Positions 16,910 to 27,374 of a stretch of 64,000 nt of DNA are shown here, piece after piece. Positions within the stretch are counted from its first letter, which is position 1. Each line of letters begins with the position of its first letter. A program made the position numbers and the translations under genes. The DNA lies in assembly GCF_001468265.1 (NCBI RefSeq), contig NZ_LNRZ01000005.1, positions 62,001 to 126,000 of the forward strand. The letters run 5' to 3'. The notes under the pieces are model-generated. The model ran no database searches. It was not told where the DNA came from and was given only the letters and a program-made list of their open reading frames with translations. Source of the DNA: Sphingopyxis sp. H050 (GTDB taxonomy: Bacteria; Pseudomonadota; Alphaproteobacteria; Sphingomonadales; Sphingomonadaceae).

Positions 16910-16986
16910 GCATCCGTAGCTCAGCAGGATAGAGCATCAGATTCCTAATCTGGGGGCCGTGGGTTCGAATCCCGCCGGGTGCACCA
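16910..16986 (+). tRNA. tRNA-Arg (anticodon CCT)
   Basis: A full cloverleaf can be drawn: acceptor gcatccg/cgggtgc, D stem gctc/gagc, anticodon stem tcaga/tctgg with loop ttCCTaa, T arm gtggg-ttcgaat-cccgc, then discriminator A and an encoded CCA. The anticodon CCT reads AGG. Its 3' end borders the atypical region beginning at 17 kb, and tRNA 3' ends are common integration sites. Confidence 0.96.
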
Positions 16987-17193
16987 TCTTTTCAAAGACT
17001 TACGTGAGCTTCTGGCGGTTCCAGCCAACTATGTGGTGCAAAACCTCGTGGAAACCTTTGTAAAGGTCGCGGCGGTTGGGGTGCAAAAATCGAATTCTTT
17101 GCGCTGGGTTGCGATTATTCGGGAGCCGTCCGGGCGGGACTTGCAATCCAAGGCCATTCCGGCGACGAGCCCGTCCACGATCCTTGGCTGTTA

Positions 17194-18048
17194 TCAGGCG
17201 TCGAAGTGCCGGATGCCGCCGGGCGCATTGCGCCGGACGTCCATCAGCGGGACCAATGGCGAAGCAAGCGTCAGCAGCCTTATCGCCTCGGCCATCGTGC
17301 GTACGCCCATCCGCCTGATGGCGCGCTCGCGGTGGACTTCGATCGTCCGGACGCTGAGGCCGAGTTCGAAGGCGATGCCCTTTGTCATCATTCCATCGGC
17401 AACGAGCAAAAGAACCTGCCGTTCGCGCGGAGATAGCGATGTGACCCGGCTGGCGGCATCGAGCGCGGCGGGACGGTCATCGGTCAGATGACTCTCGATC
17501 ACCGACCAATGATCCTGTTGCTTGGCCAGCGCAACCTGATGGGCGCGAACGACCTCGAAAACATCGCCCGCCTTGCACGCCGAAAGCGGGTAGGTGCACA
17601 GCAGAGAAATCGGCTTCCCGGCGATCACCTGGTTCAAATATCTTTCATATTCCATGAACGCCTGCCAATCCCTCTGTTGCAGCCAGCACGTGTGGCCGCT
17701 GGCGGACAGGCCGGCGTGATTGTGGGCCAGAGCGTCGGCAAGTTTCTCTTCCCAGAGGGCTATCATCGGCCCGGCTTCGAAGGCTCCGCCTCGCAGATAC
17801 ATGTCGGTGGCCGAATAGACTTCGATGCCGGCGCCGGCGAGTGGCTCGGCATTCATGTCGTCGGGCATCACCCAGAGGCACAGGTCGCCCCGTCGTACCC
17901 CAGCGGCACAAAATTGACCGACAAGGTCAATCAGGTCGTCTTCGGTCTCATAAAAAGCGCACACATGCGTGCCTTGGCAGATCGCTGCCAGCACCACGTC
18001 GTACGGCGACTTTGCCCCATGAGACGTCGGATCGTTGGTGTGCGGCAT
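17194..18048 (-). CDS. LuxR-family regulator with N-terminal MEDS sensory domain
   Basis: The protein has 284 aa. Residues ~15-185 match the MEDS domain (HVCAFYETEDDLIDLVGQF, then LCLWVMPDD), first described in the methanogen/methylotroph DcmR sensors. Residues ~215-275 are a LuxR/GerE helix-turn-helix (LSPRERQVLLLVADGM, then SVRTIEVHRERAIRRMGV). The ligand is unknown. The start at 18048 (MPHTND) is preferred; the frame remains open to 18144 with non-conserved sequence. It is divergent from the Crp/Fnr gene, and the two may share a promoter region. Confidence 0.8.
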   Translation of the reverse strand: MPHTNDPTSHGAKSPYDVVLAAICQGTHVCAFYETEDDLIDLVGQFCAAGVRRGDLCLWVMPDDMNAEPLAGAGIEVYSATDMYLRGGAFEAGPMIALWEEKLADALAHNHAGLSASGHTCWLQQRDWQAFMEYERYLNQVIAGKPISLLCTYPLSACKAGDVFEVVRAHQVALAKQQDHWSVIESHLTDDRPAALDAASRVTSLSPRERQVLLLVADGMMTKGIAFELGLSVRTIEVHRERAIRRMGVRTMAEAIRLLTLASPLVPLMDVRRNAPGGIRHFDA

Positions 18049-18246
18049 AGGCGTAGCAACCCCCGCGCTGGTGTTGCGAGTATGCAACGGTACAGTGTAG
18101 CACAATTCTGCGGCGTTGACGCTTGATTTCTCGCCTAACGCCAACCCCCGGTCCGGTTAGGGTCAGCCCCTATAGGGTAATCCACAAATGTTACGACTTC
18201 GCCGGGCGTGCGAGATGCGTTTTCCGTGACAATCGGGGAGGCCGTC

Positions 18247-18930
18247 ATGCAAGATATGATCGAATGCAAATCCTTCTTCGCAGCGCAGCTGAGCCCCGAG
18301 GAGCCGTATAGCGCGGCCGATGCCGTCGCGGCGATGATGGGGGCGGCGCGCGGATCGCGGTGGCGCCAAAACGAGGCCTGCGACGCGGTGATCGCGCGGG
18401 GCGCCGTGGCATGCGTCGTCTCCGGAGCCGTCCGGAAATTTGCGCTTCGTCCGAGCGGCCAAAGGCAGATCGTCGACTTTGCCTTTGCAGGAGACTATCT
18501 GGGATTTGCGCCCGCCGATCCGGCTTTCTTCGTCGAAGCCGTGTCCAATGACACGCGGATCATCTCTTTCACGCGAGAGCGGATCGACAGCCTGGCCGCA
18601 AGGTTTCCGGCCGTTGCGATGCTGATGCGCCATGGCGCGGATGACACGATCCGCCGGCTTGAGCACCACCTGCTCGTGCAAAGCCGAATTACGGCGCGGG
18701 AAAAGGTCGGGGCGTATCTGGCGGCGATGTCGCGGCGGGTGAGCCCCAACGGTGCCAATGCGATCCTGCTCCCGATCACCCGCTACGACATCGCCGATCA
18801 TCTGGGTATTGCAGTCGAGACGGTGAGCCGCACGATGACCATGCTGTGCCGCCGCGGATCGATCGCGCTCAAGACCGCTCGCGACGTCGAGATCCGCGAT
18901 CCGTCGATGCTCTCCGACGATGATTTTTGA
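18247..18930 (+). CDS. Crp/Fnr-family transcriptional regulator (FixK-like)
   Basis: The protein has 227 aa. A cNMP-binding-type beta barrel (about 20-130) and a dimer helix lead to a winged HTH (LPITRYDIADHLGIAVETVS). The recognition helix has E-x-x-S-R (VETVSRTM), as in FNR and FixK, which read TTGA half-sites. The N-terminal cysteine cluster of FNR is absent, so oxygen is not sensed by a 4Fe-4S cluster. ATG 18247 has GGGGAGG 5 nt upstream. It is the best candidate reader of the palindromes at 18990, 23226, 25238, 27304 and 30194. Confidence 0.88.
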   Translation: MQDMIECKSFFAAQLSPEEPYSAADAVAAMMGAARGSRWRQNEACDAVIARGAVACVVSGAVRKFALRPSGQRQIVDFAFAGDYLGFAPADPAFFVEAVSNDTRIISFTRERIDSLAARFPAVAMLMRHGADDTIRRLEHHLLVQSRITAREKVGAYLAAMSRRVSPNGANAILLPITRYDIADHLGIAVETVSRTMTMLCRRGSIALKTARDVEIRDPSMLSDDDF

Positions 18931-18989
18931 CGCCAGCCCGCGCCCGATATCGCTGGTTACCGGAACGGCGGCGGGCCGCCGCGCGTTTG

Positions 18990-19003
18990 CTGACGATCAT
19001 CAA
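18990..19003. promoter_or_regulatory. Putative FNR/FixK-type operator upstream of the uvrA-like gene
   Basis: CTGAC-GATC-ATCAA, followed by GG. It shares the 5-4-5 layout and the CAAGG edge with four better copies in this region. It lies 190 bp before the uvrA-like start, so a longer leader than at the other genes would be needed. Confidence 0.45.
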
Positions 19004-19192
19004 GGTATCGCGATAAGCGCCGGTGCTACCCGATCCCTTGCGCCAACGGGTCGCGCCGACATCCAAGCCGACAAGGACATCGCCCGCGGAAATATCATGA
19101 AACGGTCGGCCTGAGCCTCTGCTCAGACGCACCAGGCGGCGCTCTTACCCTGCCCCCCCAAGAGCGCCGCCACCTCTTGTAACGGAGCATAT

Positions 19193-21739
19193 ATGCAAGA
19201 GACCAAGTCCTCCGGCTTCGTTCGCGTGCGCGGCGCGCGCGAGCACAACCTGAAGAATGTCGATGTCGACATACCGCGCGACGCGCTGGTCGTGTTCACC
19301 GGCGTGTCGGGATCGGGCAAGTCGTCGCTCGCTTTTTCGACTCTCTATGCAGAGGCGCAGCGCCGCTATCTGGAATCGGTCTCGCCCTATGCGCGCCGCC
19401 TGTTCCATCAGATGGAGGTGCCCGAGGTCGACGCGATCGAGGGGCTGCCGCCCGCGGTGGCGCTGCAGCAGCAGCGCGGCTCGCCGACCACCCGCTCGTC
19501 GGTCGGCAGCGTCACCACCCTCTCCAACCTGCTGCGGATGCTCTATTCGCGTGCCGGCGACTATCCGCCGGATCAGCCGCTTCTGTACGCCGACAGCTTT
19601 TCGCCCAACACGCCCGAGGGGGCGTGCCCGCGCTGTCACGGCATCGGCCGGATTCACGAGGTCACCGAGGCGTCGATGGTGCCCGATCCGTCGAAGACGA
19701 TCCGCGAGCGCGCCATCGCCGCCTGGCCGATGGCGTGGGGCGGTCAGAATCTGCGCGACATATTGATCAGTCTCGGCATCGACGTCGACACGCCGTGGCG
19801 CGACCTGCCGAAGAAGATCCGCAACTGGATATTGTTCACCGAGGAACAGCCGCAGGTGCCGGTCTATCCCGGCTGGAGCCATGAGGAGATCCGGCGCGCG
19901 ATCCGCCGCAAGATCGAGCCGGCCTATATGGGCACTTTTTCGAGCGCGAAGCGCCATGTCACCCACAGTTACGCCACCACCCAGAGCGCGATGATGAAAA
20001 AGCGCGCCGCGCGTTTCATGATCGCCAGCCTCTGCCCGGTCTGCAAGGGCAAGCGGCTGCGTCCGGAAGCCTTGTCGGTGCGTTTCGCGGGTCTCGACAT
20101 CGCCGAGATGAGCGGTCTGCCTATCGCTCGCTTCTCGAAGATTTTCGGGCCTTATGCAGAGGCGAAGGCAGCCAAGCTCACCGGATTACGGCGGACCCAT
20201 CCTGAAAAGGCTCTGGTAGTCGAGCGCATCGCGGGCGATCTCTGCCGCCGGCTGTCGGTGCTGCTCGATCTCGGCCTCGGCTATCTGACGCTGGAGCGCA
20301 GCACGCCGACGCTATCGCCGGGCGAGCTGCAGCGGCTGCGGCTCGCCACCCAGGTTGTCTCCAACCTGTTCGGCGTCGTCTATGTGATGGACGAGCCATC
20401 GGCCGGGCTGCATCCCGCCGATACCGAGGCGCTGCTCCGCGCGCTCGACGGGCTGAAGGCGGTCGGCAATTCGCTGTTCGTCGTCGAGCATGAGATGGAC
20501 GTCGTGCGCCGCGCCGACTGGATCGTCGATGTCGGCCCCGCCGCGGGCGAGCATGGCGGCGAGATCCTCTACAGCGGGCCGATCGCGGGCCTGCGCGCGG
20601 TCGCAGCTTCGGAAACACGGCGCCATCTGTTCGACGAAGGCGGGGGGATGGCGAGCCGGGAGCGCGAGCCCGTCGGCTGGCTTCAGCTGGAAGGGATTTC
20701 GCGCAACAATCTGAAGAGCGTTGATTGCGCAATCCCGCTCGGCGTGATGACCATCGTCACCGGCATTTCCGGCTCGGGGAAATCGAGTCTGGTCAGCCAG
20801 GCGCTCGTCGAACTGGTCGCCAACGCGCTTGGCGCGCCGCTTGCGCCACCTGAGGAGCCGGATGTCGAAGCCGTGCTGGGGGACAGTCCAGCCGACGCGA
20901 CCGAAGGCCGGATCGACGGCGGTCTCGAAAGAATCAGGCGGCTGATCGAGGTCGACCAGAAGCCGATCGGACGCACCCCGCGTTCCAACCTAGCCACTTA
21001 TACCGGCCTGTTCGATCATGTCCGCGCGCTGTTCGCGGCGACCCCCGAAGCAAGGAAACGCCGCTACGATGCCGGGCGCTTCTCGTTCAACGTTGCCAAG
21101 GGCCGCTGTCCGCGCTGCGAGGGCGAAGGCTTTGTGATGGTCGAACTGCTCTTCTTGCCGAGCGTCTACGCGCCCTGTCCGATCTGTCACGGCACCCGCT
21201 ACAACCCCGAGACGCTCGAAATCCGTTATCGCGGCAAGAGCATCGCCGAGGTTCTCGCGCTGACGGTCGACAGCGCCTGGGACTTTTTCGCCGACGCGCA
21301 CAATGTTTGCCGCTCGCTCAAGGTGCTCCGCGAGGTCGGGCTCGGCTATCTTCGCCTGGGGCAGCCCGCGACCGAGTTTTCGGGCGGTGAAGCGCAGCGA
21401 GTAAAGCTCGCCACCGAGTTGCAGCGCGCGCAGCGCGGCGGCACCCTCTATGTGCTCGACGAGCCGACCACCGGCCTGCATCCGACCGATGTCGAGCGCC
21501 TGCTCGGCCAGCTTCATGCGCTGGTCGATGCAGGCAACAGTGTCGTCCTGGTCGATCACGATATGAAGGTAGCGGCGGCGAGCGACTGGGTGATCGACAT
21601 CGGGCCCGGCGCAGGCGACGAGGGCGGGCGGATCGTCGCGAGCGGCCCGCCGGCGAAGGTTGCGGCCTGCGCGGCGAGCCGCACCGCACCCTATCTGGGT
21701 CGCGCGCTCGGCGGAACAGCGTTGCCCGACGCCTCCTGA
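19193..21739 (+). CDS. UvrA-like ABC ATPase, short paralogue
   Basis: The protein has 848 aa, about 90 fewer than standard UvrA. Both ABC cassettes are present: Walker [10 protein letters not shown] and GISGSGKSS, signatures [11 protein letters not shown] (proline in place of the usual glycine) and [11 protein letters not shown], and [18 protein letters not shown]. Zinc-binding [14 protein letters not shown] and CPRCEGEG pairs are seen. It probably binds damaged DNA or acts in self-protection, as UvrA2-type paralogues do; the general uvrA should be elsewhere. The gene is monocistronic and convergent with DUF5335. Confidence 0.85.
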   Translation: MQETKSSGFVRVRGAREHNLKNVDVDIPRDALVVFTGVSGSGKSSLAFSTLYAEAQRRYLESVSPYARRLFHQMEVPEVDAIEGLPPAVALQQQRGSPTTRSSVGSVTTLSNLLRMLYSRAGDYPPDQPLLYADSFSPNTPEGACPRCHGIGRIHEVTEASMVPDPSKTIRERAIAAWPMAWGGQNLRDILISLGIDVDTPWRDLPKKIRNWILFTEEQPQVPVYPGWSHEEIRRAIRRKIEPAYMGTFSSAKRHVTHSYATTQSAMMKKRAARFMIASLCPVCKGKRLRPEALSVRFAGLDIAEMSGLPIARFSKIFGPYAEAKAAKLTGLRRTHPEKALVVERIAGDLCRRLSVLLDLGLGYLTLERSTPTLSPGELQRLRLATQVVSNLFGVVYVMDEPSAGLHPADTEALLRALDGLKAVGNSLFVVEHEMDVVRRADWIVDVGPAAGEHGGEILYSGPIAGLRAVAASETRRHLFDEGGGMASREREPVGWLQLEGISRNNLKSVDCAIPLGVMTIVTGISGSGKSSLVSQALVELVANALGAPLAPPEEPDVEAVLGDSPADATEGRIDGGLERIRRLIEVDQKPIGRTPRSNLATYTGLFDHVRALFAATPEARKRRYDAGRFSFNVAKGRCPRCEGEGFVMVELLFLPSVYAPCPICHGTRYNPETLEIRYRGKSIAEVLALTVDSAWDFFADAHNVCRSLKVLREVGLGYLRLGQPATEFSGGEAQRVKLATELQRAQRGGTLYVLDEPTTGLHPTDVERLLGQLHALVDAGNSVVLVDHDMKVAAASDWVIDIGPGAGDEGGRIVASGPPAKVAACAASRTAPYLGRALGGTALPDAS

Positions 21740-21764
21740 GCGCCGCGCCGCGCCCTTAGCCCAA

Positions 21765-22109
21765 TCAACGCGTCTGCGGCGCAGGGAGGGCGACGGGATC
21801 CTTGAGCTTGACGATTTCCCGAACACCGTCGCCGTTGACAATCTGGAGGCTGATCAGGCTGCCGACTTCGTAATCGACATACACCTCCTGCGGCTTGCGG
21901 ATCATGTGATCGAGCCCCTCCAGCAAGACCTGGATCATGTCGCCCTTGGGATCATAGGCGATGCCGATGAACGGCAACCAGCTGGCCGCGACTTGGTCGC
22001 CAAGGTCGAGCGAGGCGACTTCCACCTCGGCGCGCTTGCCCGGAAGACTGGTGGTGAAGGTGTAGAAGAAATCGGTCCACGCGCTTTTGTCGATCTGCTG
22101 GATGCTCAT
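21765..22109 (-). CDS. DUF5335 family protein
   Basis: The protein has 114 aa, beginning MSIQQIDKSAWTDFFYTFT, with EVASLDLGDQVAASWLPFIG and a central EGLDHMIRKPQEVYVDYE. No catalytic motif or signal peptide is seen, so it is probably cytoplasmic. The family assignment is from memory. It follows the YfdX gene on the same strand after 56 bp and is likely its operon partner, under the control of the site at 23226. Confidence 0.65.
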   Translation of the reverse strand: MSIQQIDKSAWTDFFYTFTTSLPGKRAEVEVASLDLGDQVAASWLPFIGIAYDPKGDMIQVLLEGLDHMIRKPQEVYVDYEVGSLISLQIVNGDGVREIVKLKDPVALPAPQTR

Positions 22110-22165
22110 CGCTTGTTCCTCGTGCAGGCGACGAGGTCGTCTTCCTCGCCGAAGGGACTGATAGG

Positions 22166-23167
22166 TCAGCCGTCTTTGGGCTTTTGGTCGGGGTTGCTGC
22201 TGCGGTTGGCGGTTCCGAACAATTCGCCGAGCCGGTCGAACAGCCCCTTGCCGCTTTCCTTCGCCTCGGCCTTGTCTTCGATCGCCTTCAGCGCGTCATA
22301 GAGCGCGTCGAGATCGCGCTTGGTCGCATAGCCGAGCGCCCGCGCCAGATCGAGCTGGGTCCGGGCGTCGGCGAGCAGGCCTTGCAGCGCGGCCTGTTCC
22401 TCGGCCGAGCGTTGCGGCCTTTCGGACAGCGGCTGCGCACGGGCCAGCAGCGCTTCGGCGCGGGCGAGGGGCAGGGGAATGACGGTTTCTTCGACGATCA
22501 GCGTCGACAACGCCGTCTCCAGCACCGCCACGGCTTCGCCGGGCTTGTCGTCGTGGAGCAGCGCGGCGGCCTGTTTGATCGCCGCGGGATAGGTGGCAAG
22601 AGGCAGGCTGGTCACGTCGATCACATGTTCGCTGGCGAGGTCGGCGATCAGGTGCCGAGCGTCCTGCAGCCGGCCGTCGTCGAGCGCCGCTTCGGCGCGG
22701 GTTCTGAGGGCCCTAACCGCATCGGGCGTCGTCACCACGTCGTGGATCGCGACGCGCACATCGACCGGCGCGAGCGCGAGCTTGGGATCGGCGGCGAGGA
22801 CGATGTCGAGCTTGCCCGTCGCCCGCGCCAGCGCCTCGACCGCGCCGCGCGTGTCGTCAGCGGCCAGGCGGTCGAGCGCCGCCTGCGTCTCCTGCAGCGC
22901 GGAAACAGCTTCCGCGACGAGGGTTTTGCGCTTGGCGGCGAGTTGGTCGCCGAGGTCGCCTGCCGGCGCGGGGGCTGCCTGCACGGTGGCGCTGGCCGCA
23001 CCGGCGGCGGCCGCCGTGCTGCCGGCTGCTGCCTGATCGGACGGATTCGTATCGCCGTTGCAGCCGGCGAGCAGCAGGCTCGTGCCGAGCGCGAGGATGG
23101 TGAGCCGACGCGGGCCAGCCGTGACTGCAAGGATGGGCGACGCGTATGAGGGAAGGAGCATGAGCAT
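22166..23167 (-). CDS. YfdX family lipoprotein
   Basis: The protein has 333 aa with a lipoprotein signal ending LLLAGC, then an alanine-rich linker and the helical YfdX domain (AVSALQETQAALDRLAADD to the ETVIPLPLARAEALL segment). YfdX proteins are periplasmic, controlled by EvgA in E. coli, and recur in heat- and acid-resistance loci beside hdeD. The start is at 23167 or 23161 (ATGCTCATG after GGAGG). It is divergent from dnaK across a 133-bp gap with one central palindrome. Confidence 0.8.
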   Translation of the reverse strand: MLMLLPSYASPILAVTAGPRRLTILALGTSLLLAGCNGDTNPSDQAAAGSTAAAAGAASATVQAAPAPAGDLGDQLAAKRKTLVAEAVSALQETQAALDRLAADDTRGAVEALARATGKLDIVLAADPKLALAPVDVRVAIHDVVTTPDAVRALRTRAEAALDDGRLQDARHLIADLASEHVIDVTSLPLATYPAAIKQAAALLHDDKPGEAVAVLETALSTLIVEETVIPLPLARAEALLARAQPLSERPQRSAEEQAALQGLLADARTQLDLARALGYATKRDLDALYDALKAIEDKAEAKESGKGLFDRLGELFGTANRSSNPDQKPKDG

Positions 23168-23225
23168 GAAACCTCCATTGGGTGAGGGCCTCAGGCCGGT
23201 TTAGCGCGCCCGGCCATGCGCTGCC

Positions 23226-23239
23226 TTGACGACCGTCAA
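23226..23239. promoter_or_regulatory. Palindromic FNR/FixK-type operator between yfdX and dnaK
   Basis: TTGAC-GACC-GTCAA is a perfect inverted repeat with further flanking symmetry (CC...GG). Its centre lies 68.5 bp before the dnaK start and 65.5 bp before the yfdX start, so an activator here could serve both promoters at about -41.5. Confidence 0.75.
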
Positions 23240-23300
23240 GGCGCTCCCGGCCGCGAAATGCGACCTTCGCCGCCTCGATGGCATAGGAAAGGAAGCGAAA

Positions 23301-25196
<1,896 letters not shown>

Positions 25197-25237
25197 GCCG
25201 GGCGGGGCGTAATTCTCTGCTTTGGCCAAGGCCCGGC

Positions 25238-25251
25238 CTGATGACCGTCAA
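25238..25251. promoter_or_regulatory. FNR/FixK-type operator upstream of the BON-hdeD unit
   Basis: CTGAT-GACC-GTCAA, followed by GGC. It ends 58 bp before the BON start. A TA-rich hexamer CTAATC at 25273-25278 would put the site at about -41.5 from a start near 25286, the class II activator position. Confidence 0.65.
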
Positions 25252-25309
25252 GGCGGACCGGCTTCGCCCCACCTAATCTCGGCGCTCCACACATTACAGG
25301 AGATGAGAG

Positions 25310-25963
25310 ATGACCACCGACAGTGACATCAAGCGCGACGTCGAAGCCGAACTCCGCTGGGATCCGGACATCGACGCCACCGACATCGGCGTGGCCGTTA
25401 AGGACGGCGTCGTGACGCTGACCGGCTTCGTTCGCAGCTACAGCCAGAAATATCAGGCCGAGCGCGAGGTCAAGAAGGTCAAGGGCGTGCGCGGGGTCGC
25501 CAACGACATCGAGGTCAAGCTGCCGAGCGCCAACGAACGCCCCGATCCCGAGATCGTCCGCGACGCCGTCGCCGCGCTCAAGCGCGAGCTGCCCTACTCC
25601 AGCGAGCATATCCAGGCGGTCGCCCGGAACGGCTGGCTGACGCTGGAAGGCGAGGTCGAATGGAAATTCCAGAGCGAGCGCGCCGAAGAGGCGGTGCGCC
25701 GGATCAAGGGGCTGAAGGGCGTTTCCAACCTGATCAGGCTGAAACCGCGCGTGACCCCCAGCGAGGTCAAGCAACAGATCGAGGAGGCGCTGAAAAGGTC
25801 GGCCGAGGTCGATGCCCAAAAGATCACGGTCGAGACCGTCGGCGGCGAAGTGACGCTGCGCGGCACGGTGCGCTCGTGGGCCGAACGGCAGGAGGCCGAG
25901 CGCGCTGCGTGGCGGGCGCCGGGTGTCGTGCGCGTCGAAAACAAGATCATCGTCGCCCCGTAA
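25310..25963 (+). CDS. Triple BON-domain protein
   Basis: The protein has 217 aa with three BON repeats (about 1-72, 78-148 and 150-217), each with the GxVTLxG core: [20 protein letters not shown] and [10 protein letters not shown]. There is no signal peptide, unlike the envelope proteins OsmY and BamE-linked BON proteins, so it is probably cytoplasmic. BON domains are thought to bind membranes or ligands under osmotic stress. It leads an apparent operon with hdeD and the next gene. Confidence 0.88.
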   Translation: MTTDSDIKRDVEAELRWDPDIDATDIGVAVKDGVVTLTGFVRSYSQKYQAEREVKKVKGVRGVANDIEVKLPSANERPDPEIVRDAVAALKRELPYSSEHIQAVARNGWLTLEGEVEWKFQSERAEEAVRRIKGLKGVSNLIRLKPRVTPSEVKQQIEEALKRSAEVDAQKITVETVGGEVTLRGTVRSWAERQEAERAAWRAPGVVRVENKIIVAP

Positions 25964-26000
25964 TCGGCGGCGCCATCGTCCACCACGAAAGGAGACCGTC

Positions 26001-26633
26001 ATGGCGACTCTACATCAGCGGCTGTTCACCCCCGATGCGGGAACCGCACGGATCGCGAACCTTTGGTGGGCGATGGCGCTGCGCGGCGCCGGCGCGGTCG
26101 TGCTGGGAACGCTCGCCTTGTTGTGGCCGGACATCACGCTCCTCGTCCTCGTCTTTCTCTTTGCTGCCTATTGCGTCGTCGATGCGGTCTTCTCGATCGT
26201 CCTGGCGGTGCGCGGCGCGCGGCGGCACGAGAGATGGTGGTGGCCGGCGCTCCACGCACTGGTGGCGCTGGGGGCGGCGGCGGCGGCCGTGCTCTATCCC
26301 GGCATCACCCTCATCGTCTTTGTTGCGATGCTGGTCGCCTGGGCGCTGTTCACCGGTGTTTTCTCGATCGCGGCCGCCTTTCGGCTCGACCGCGCCCATG
26401 GCCGCTGGTGGTATGTCGCCAGCGGTGTGGTCGCGCTGATTCTCGCCGCGCTGTTGATCGCCGTCCCGGGCATAGGGCTGTTGACCCTGACCTGGATGGT
26501 CGCCTTTCAGGCCCTGATGTCGGGCAGCCTGCTCCTCGGTCTGGCCTTCCGGCTCCGCATGAAGAGCGCCGCAGCAGCGGGGGAGGTCAGCGGCCTGAAC
26601 CAGCATCCCGAGGATCAACCCAAGGCGGCGTGA
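26001..26633 (+). CDS. HdeD family acid-resistance membrane protein
   Basis: The protein has 210 aa with about six membrane helices in three DUF308 pairs ([28 protein letters not shown] and similar). ATG 26001 follows AAAGGAGACC. HdeD helps E. coli survive acid at high density, and relatives occur in transferable heat-resistance loci with yfdX and a thioredoxin. Here it lies 37 bp after the BON gene, in the same unit. Confidence 0.85.
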   Translation: MATLHQRLFTPDAGTARIANLWWAMALRGAGAVVLGTLALLWPDITLLVLVFLFAAYCVVDAVFSIVLAVRGARRHERWWWPALHALVALGAAAAAVLYPGITLIVFVAMLVAWALFTGVFSIAAAFRLDRAHGRWWYVASGVVALILAALLIAVPGIGLLTLTWMVAFQALMSGSLLLGLAFRLRMKSAAAAGEVSGLNQHPEDQPKAA

Positions 26634-26652
26634 CGATCGCGGGTCGCGGATC

Positions 26653-27258
26653 ATGACGCTCTCCGCCGAGTGGGTGACGGCAGCGGGAACTGCGATGGCG
26701 GGCCTTGCCACGCTGATCGCGGGATGGGCGGCGGTCCGCGGCGTCGATGCCTGGCGCTCGGAGATCGTCGGGCGCCGCAAGGCGGAGCTGGCGGAGGACG
26801 TGCTCGCCCAATTCTGCCACGCGCGCGATGTGCTCATTTGGGCGCGGCTCCCCGACCGGCCGCTCGCACCTGCGCCCGATGGCGACGACCCGGACGAACG
26901 CCATCGCTCGCACGCCTCGCCGATCGAGCGGCTGACCCAGGAAAGCGCACTGTTCTCCGAACTCCAGGCGAGCCGCTATCGCTTCATGGCCTATTTCGGC
27001 GAGGATGCGGCGAACCCCTTCGAGCAGATGCGCGCGATCCATGGCGAGGTCATGTCGGCGGCAGAGGCGCTGATCCGCGACCCGAACGAACAGGCGTCCG
27101 ACGCCGACCGCGATCGTTGGGAAGACGCGATCGGCTGGGTCGACGATGGCGACGACGCGCTGGCGCGGCGTCTCGCCGAAACGATCGCCGCGGTCGAACA
27201 TGTCTGCCGCCCGCTGATCGCCGACCAGCGTCCGCGGCTGGGAAAAATGAAGGCGTAG
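26653..27258 (+). CDS. Hypothetical membrane-anchored protein
   Basis: The protein has 201 aa and was not recognised. One N-terminal membrane helix (residues ~7-30, WVTAAGTAMAGLATLIAGWA) is followed by a charged helical region rich in Arg/Glu with RRKAELAEDVLAQF. No catalytic motif is visible. The layout resembles small membrane-tethered coiled proteins. It follows hdeD after 19 bp, so it is probably co-transcribed with the stress genes. Confidence 0.65.
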   Translation: MTLSAEWVTAAGTAMAGLATLIAGWAAVRGVDAWRSEIVGRRKAELAEDVLAQFCHARDVLIWARLPDRPLAPAPDGDDPDERHRSHASPIERLTQESALFSELQASRYRFMAYFGEDAANPFEQMRAIHGEVMSAAEALIRDPNEQASDADRDRWEDAIGWVDDGDDALARRLAETIAAVEHVCRPLIADQRPRLGKMKA

Positions 27259-27303
27259 CGAACGCCGGGCTCGGATGAATTTTCCTGCCCAGCCCGCGCC
27301 ATA

Positions 27304-27317
27304 ATGACGACCGTCAA
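27304..27317. promoter_or_regulatory. FNR/FixK-type operator upstream of the dsbA-like gene
   Basis: ATGAC-GACC-GTCAA, followed by GGC. A TATACA hexamer at 27340-27345 is spaced so that the palindrome would centre at about -41.5 of a start near 27352, 23 nt before the ATG at 27375. This is the clearest promoter of the set. Confidence 0.72.
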
Positions 27318-27374
27318 GGCCTTGCGGGGCATCGACATTTATACAGCCGGCTTGGGGCATTCAGGGAGCCGGAC

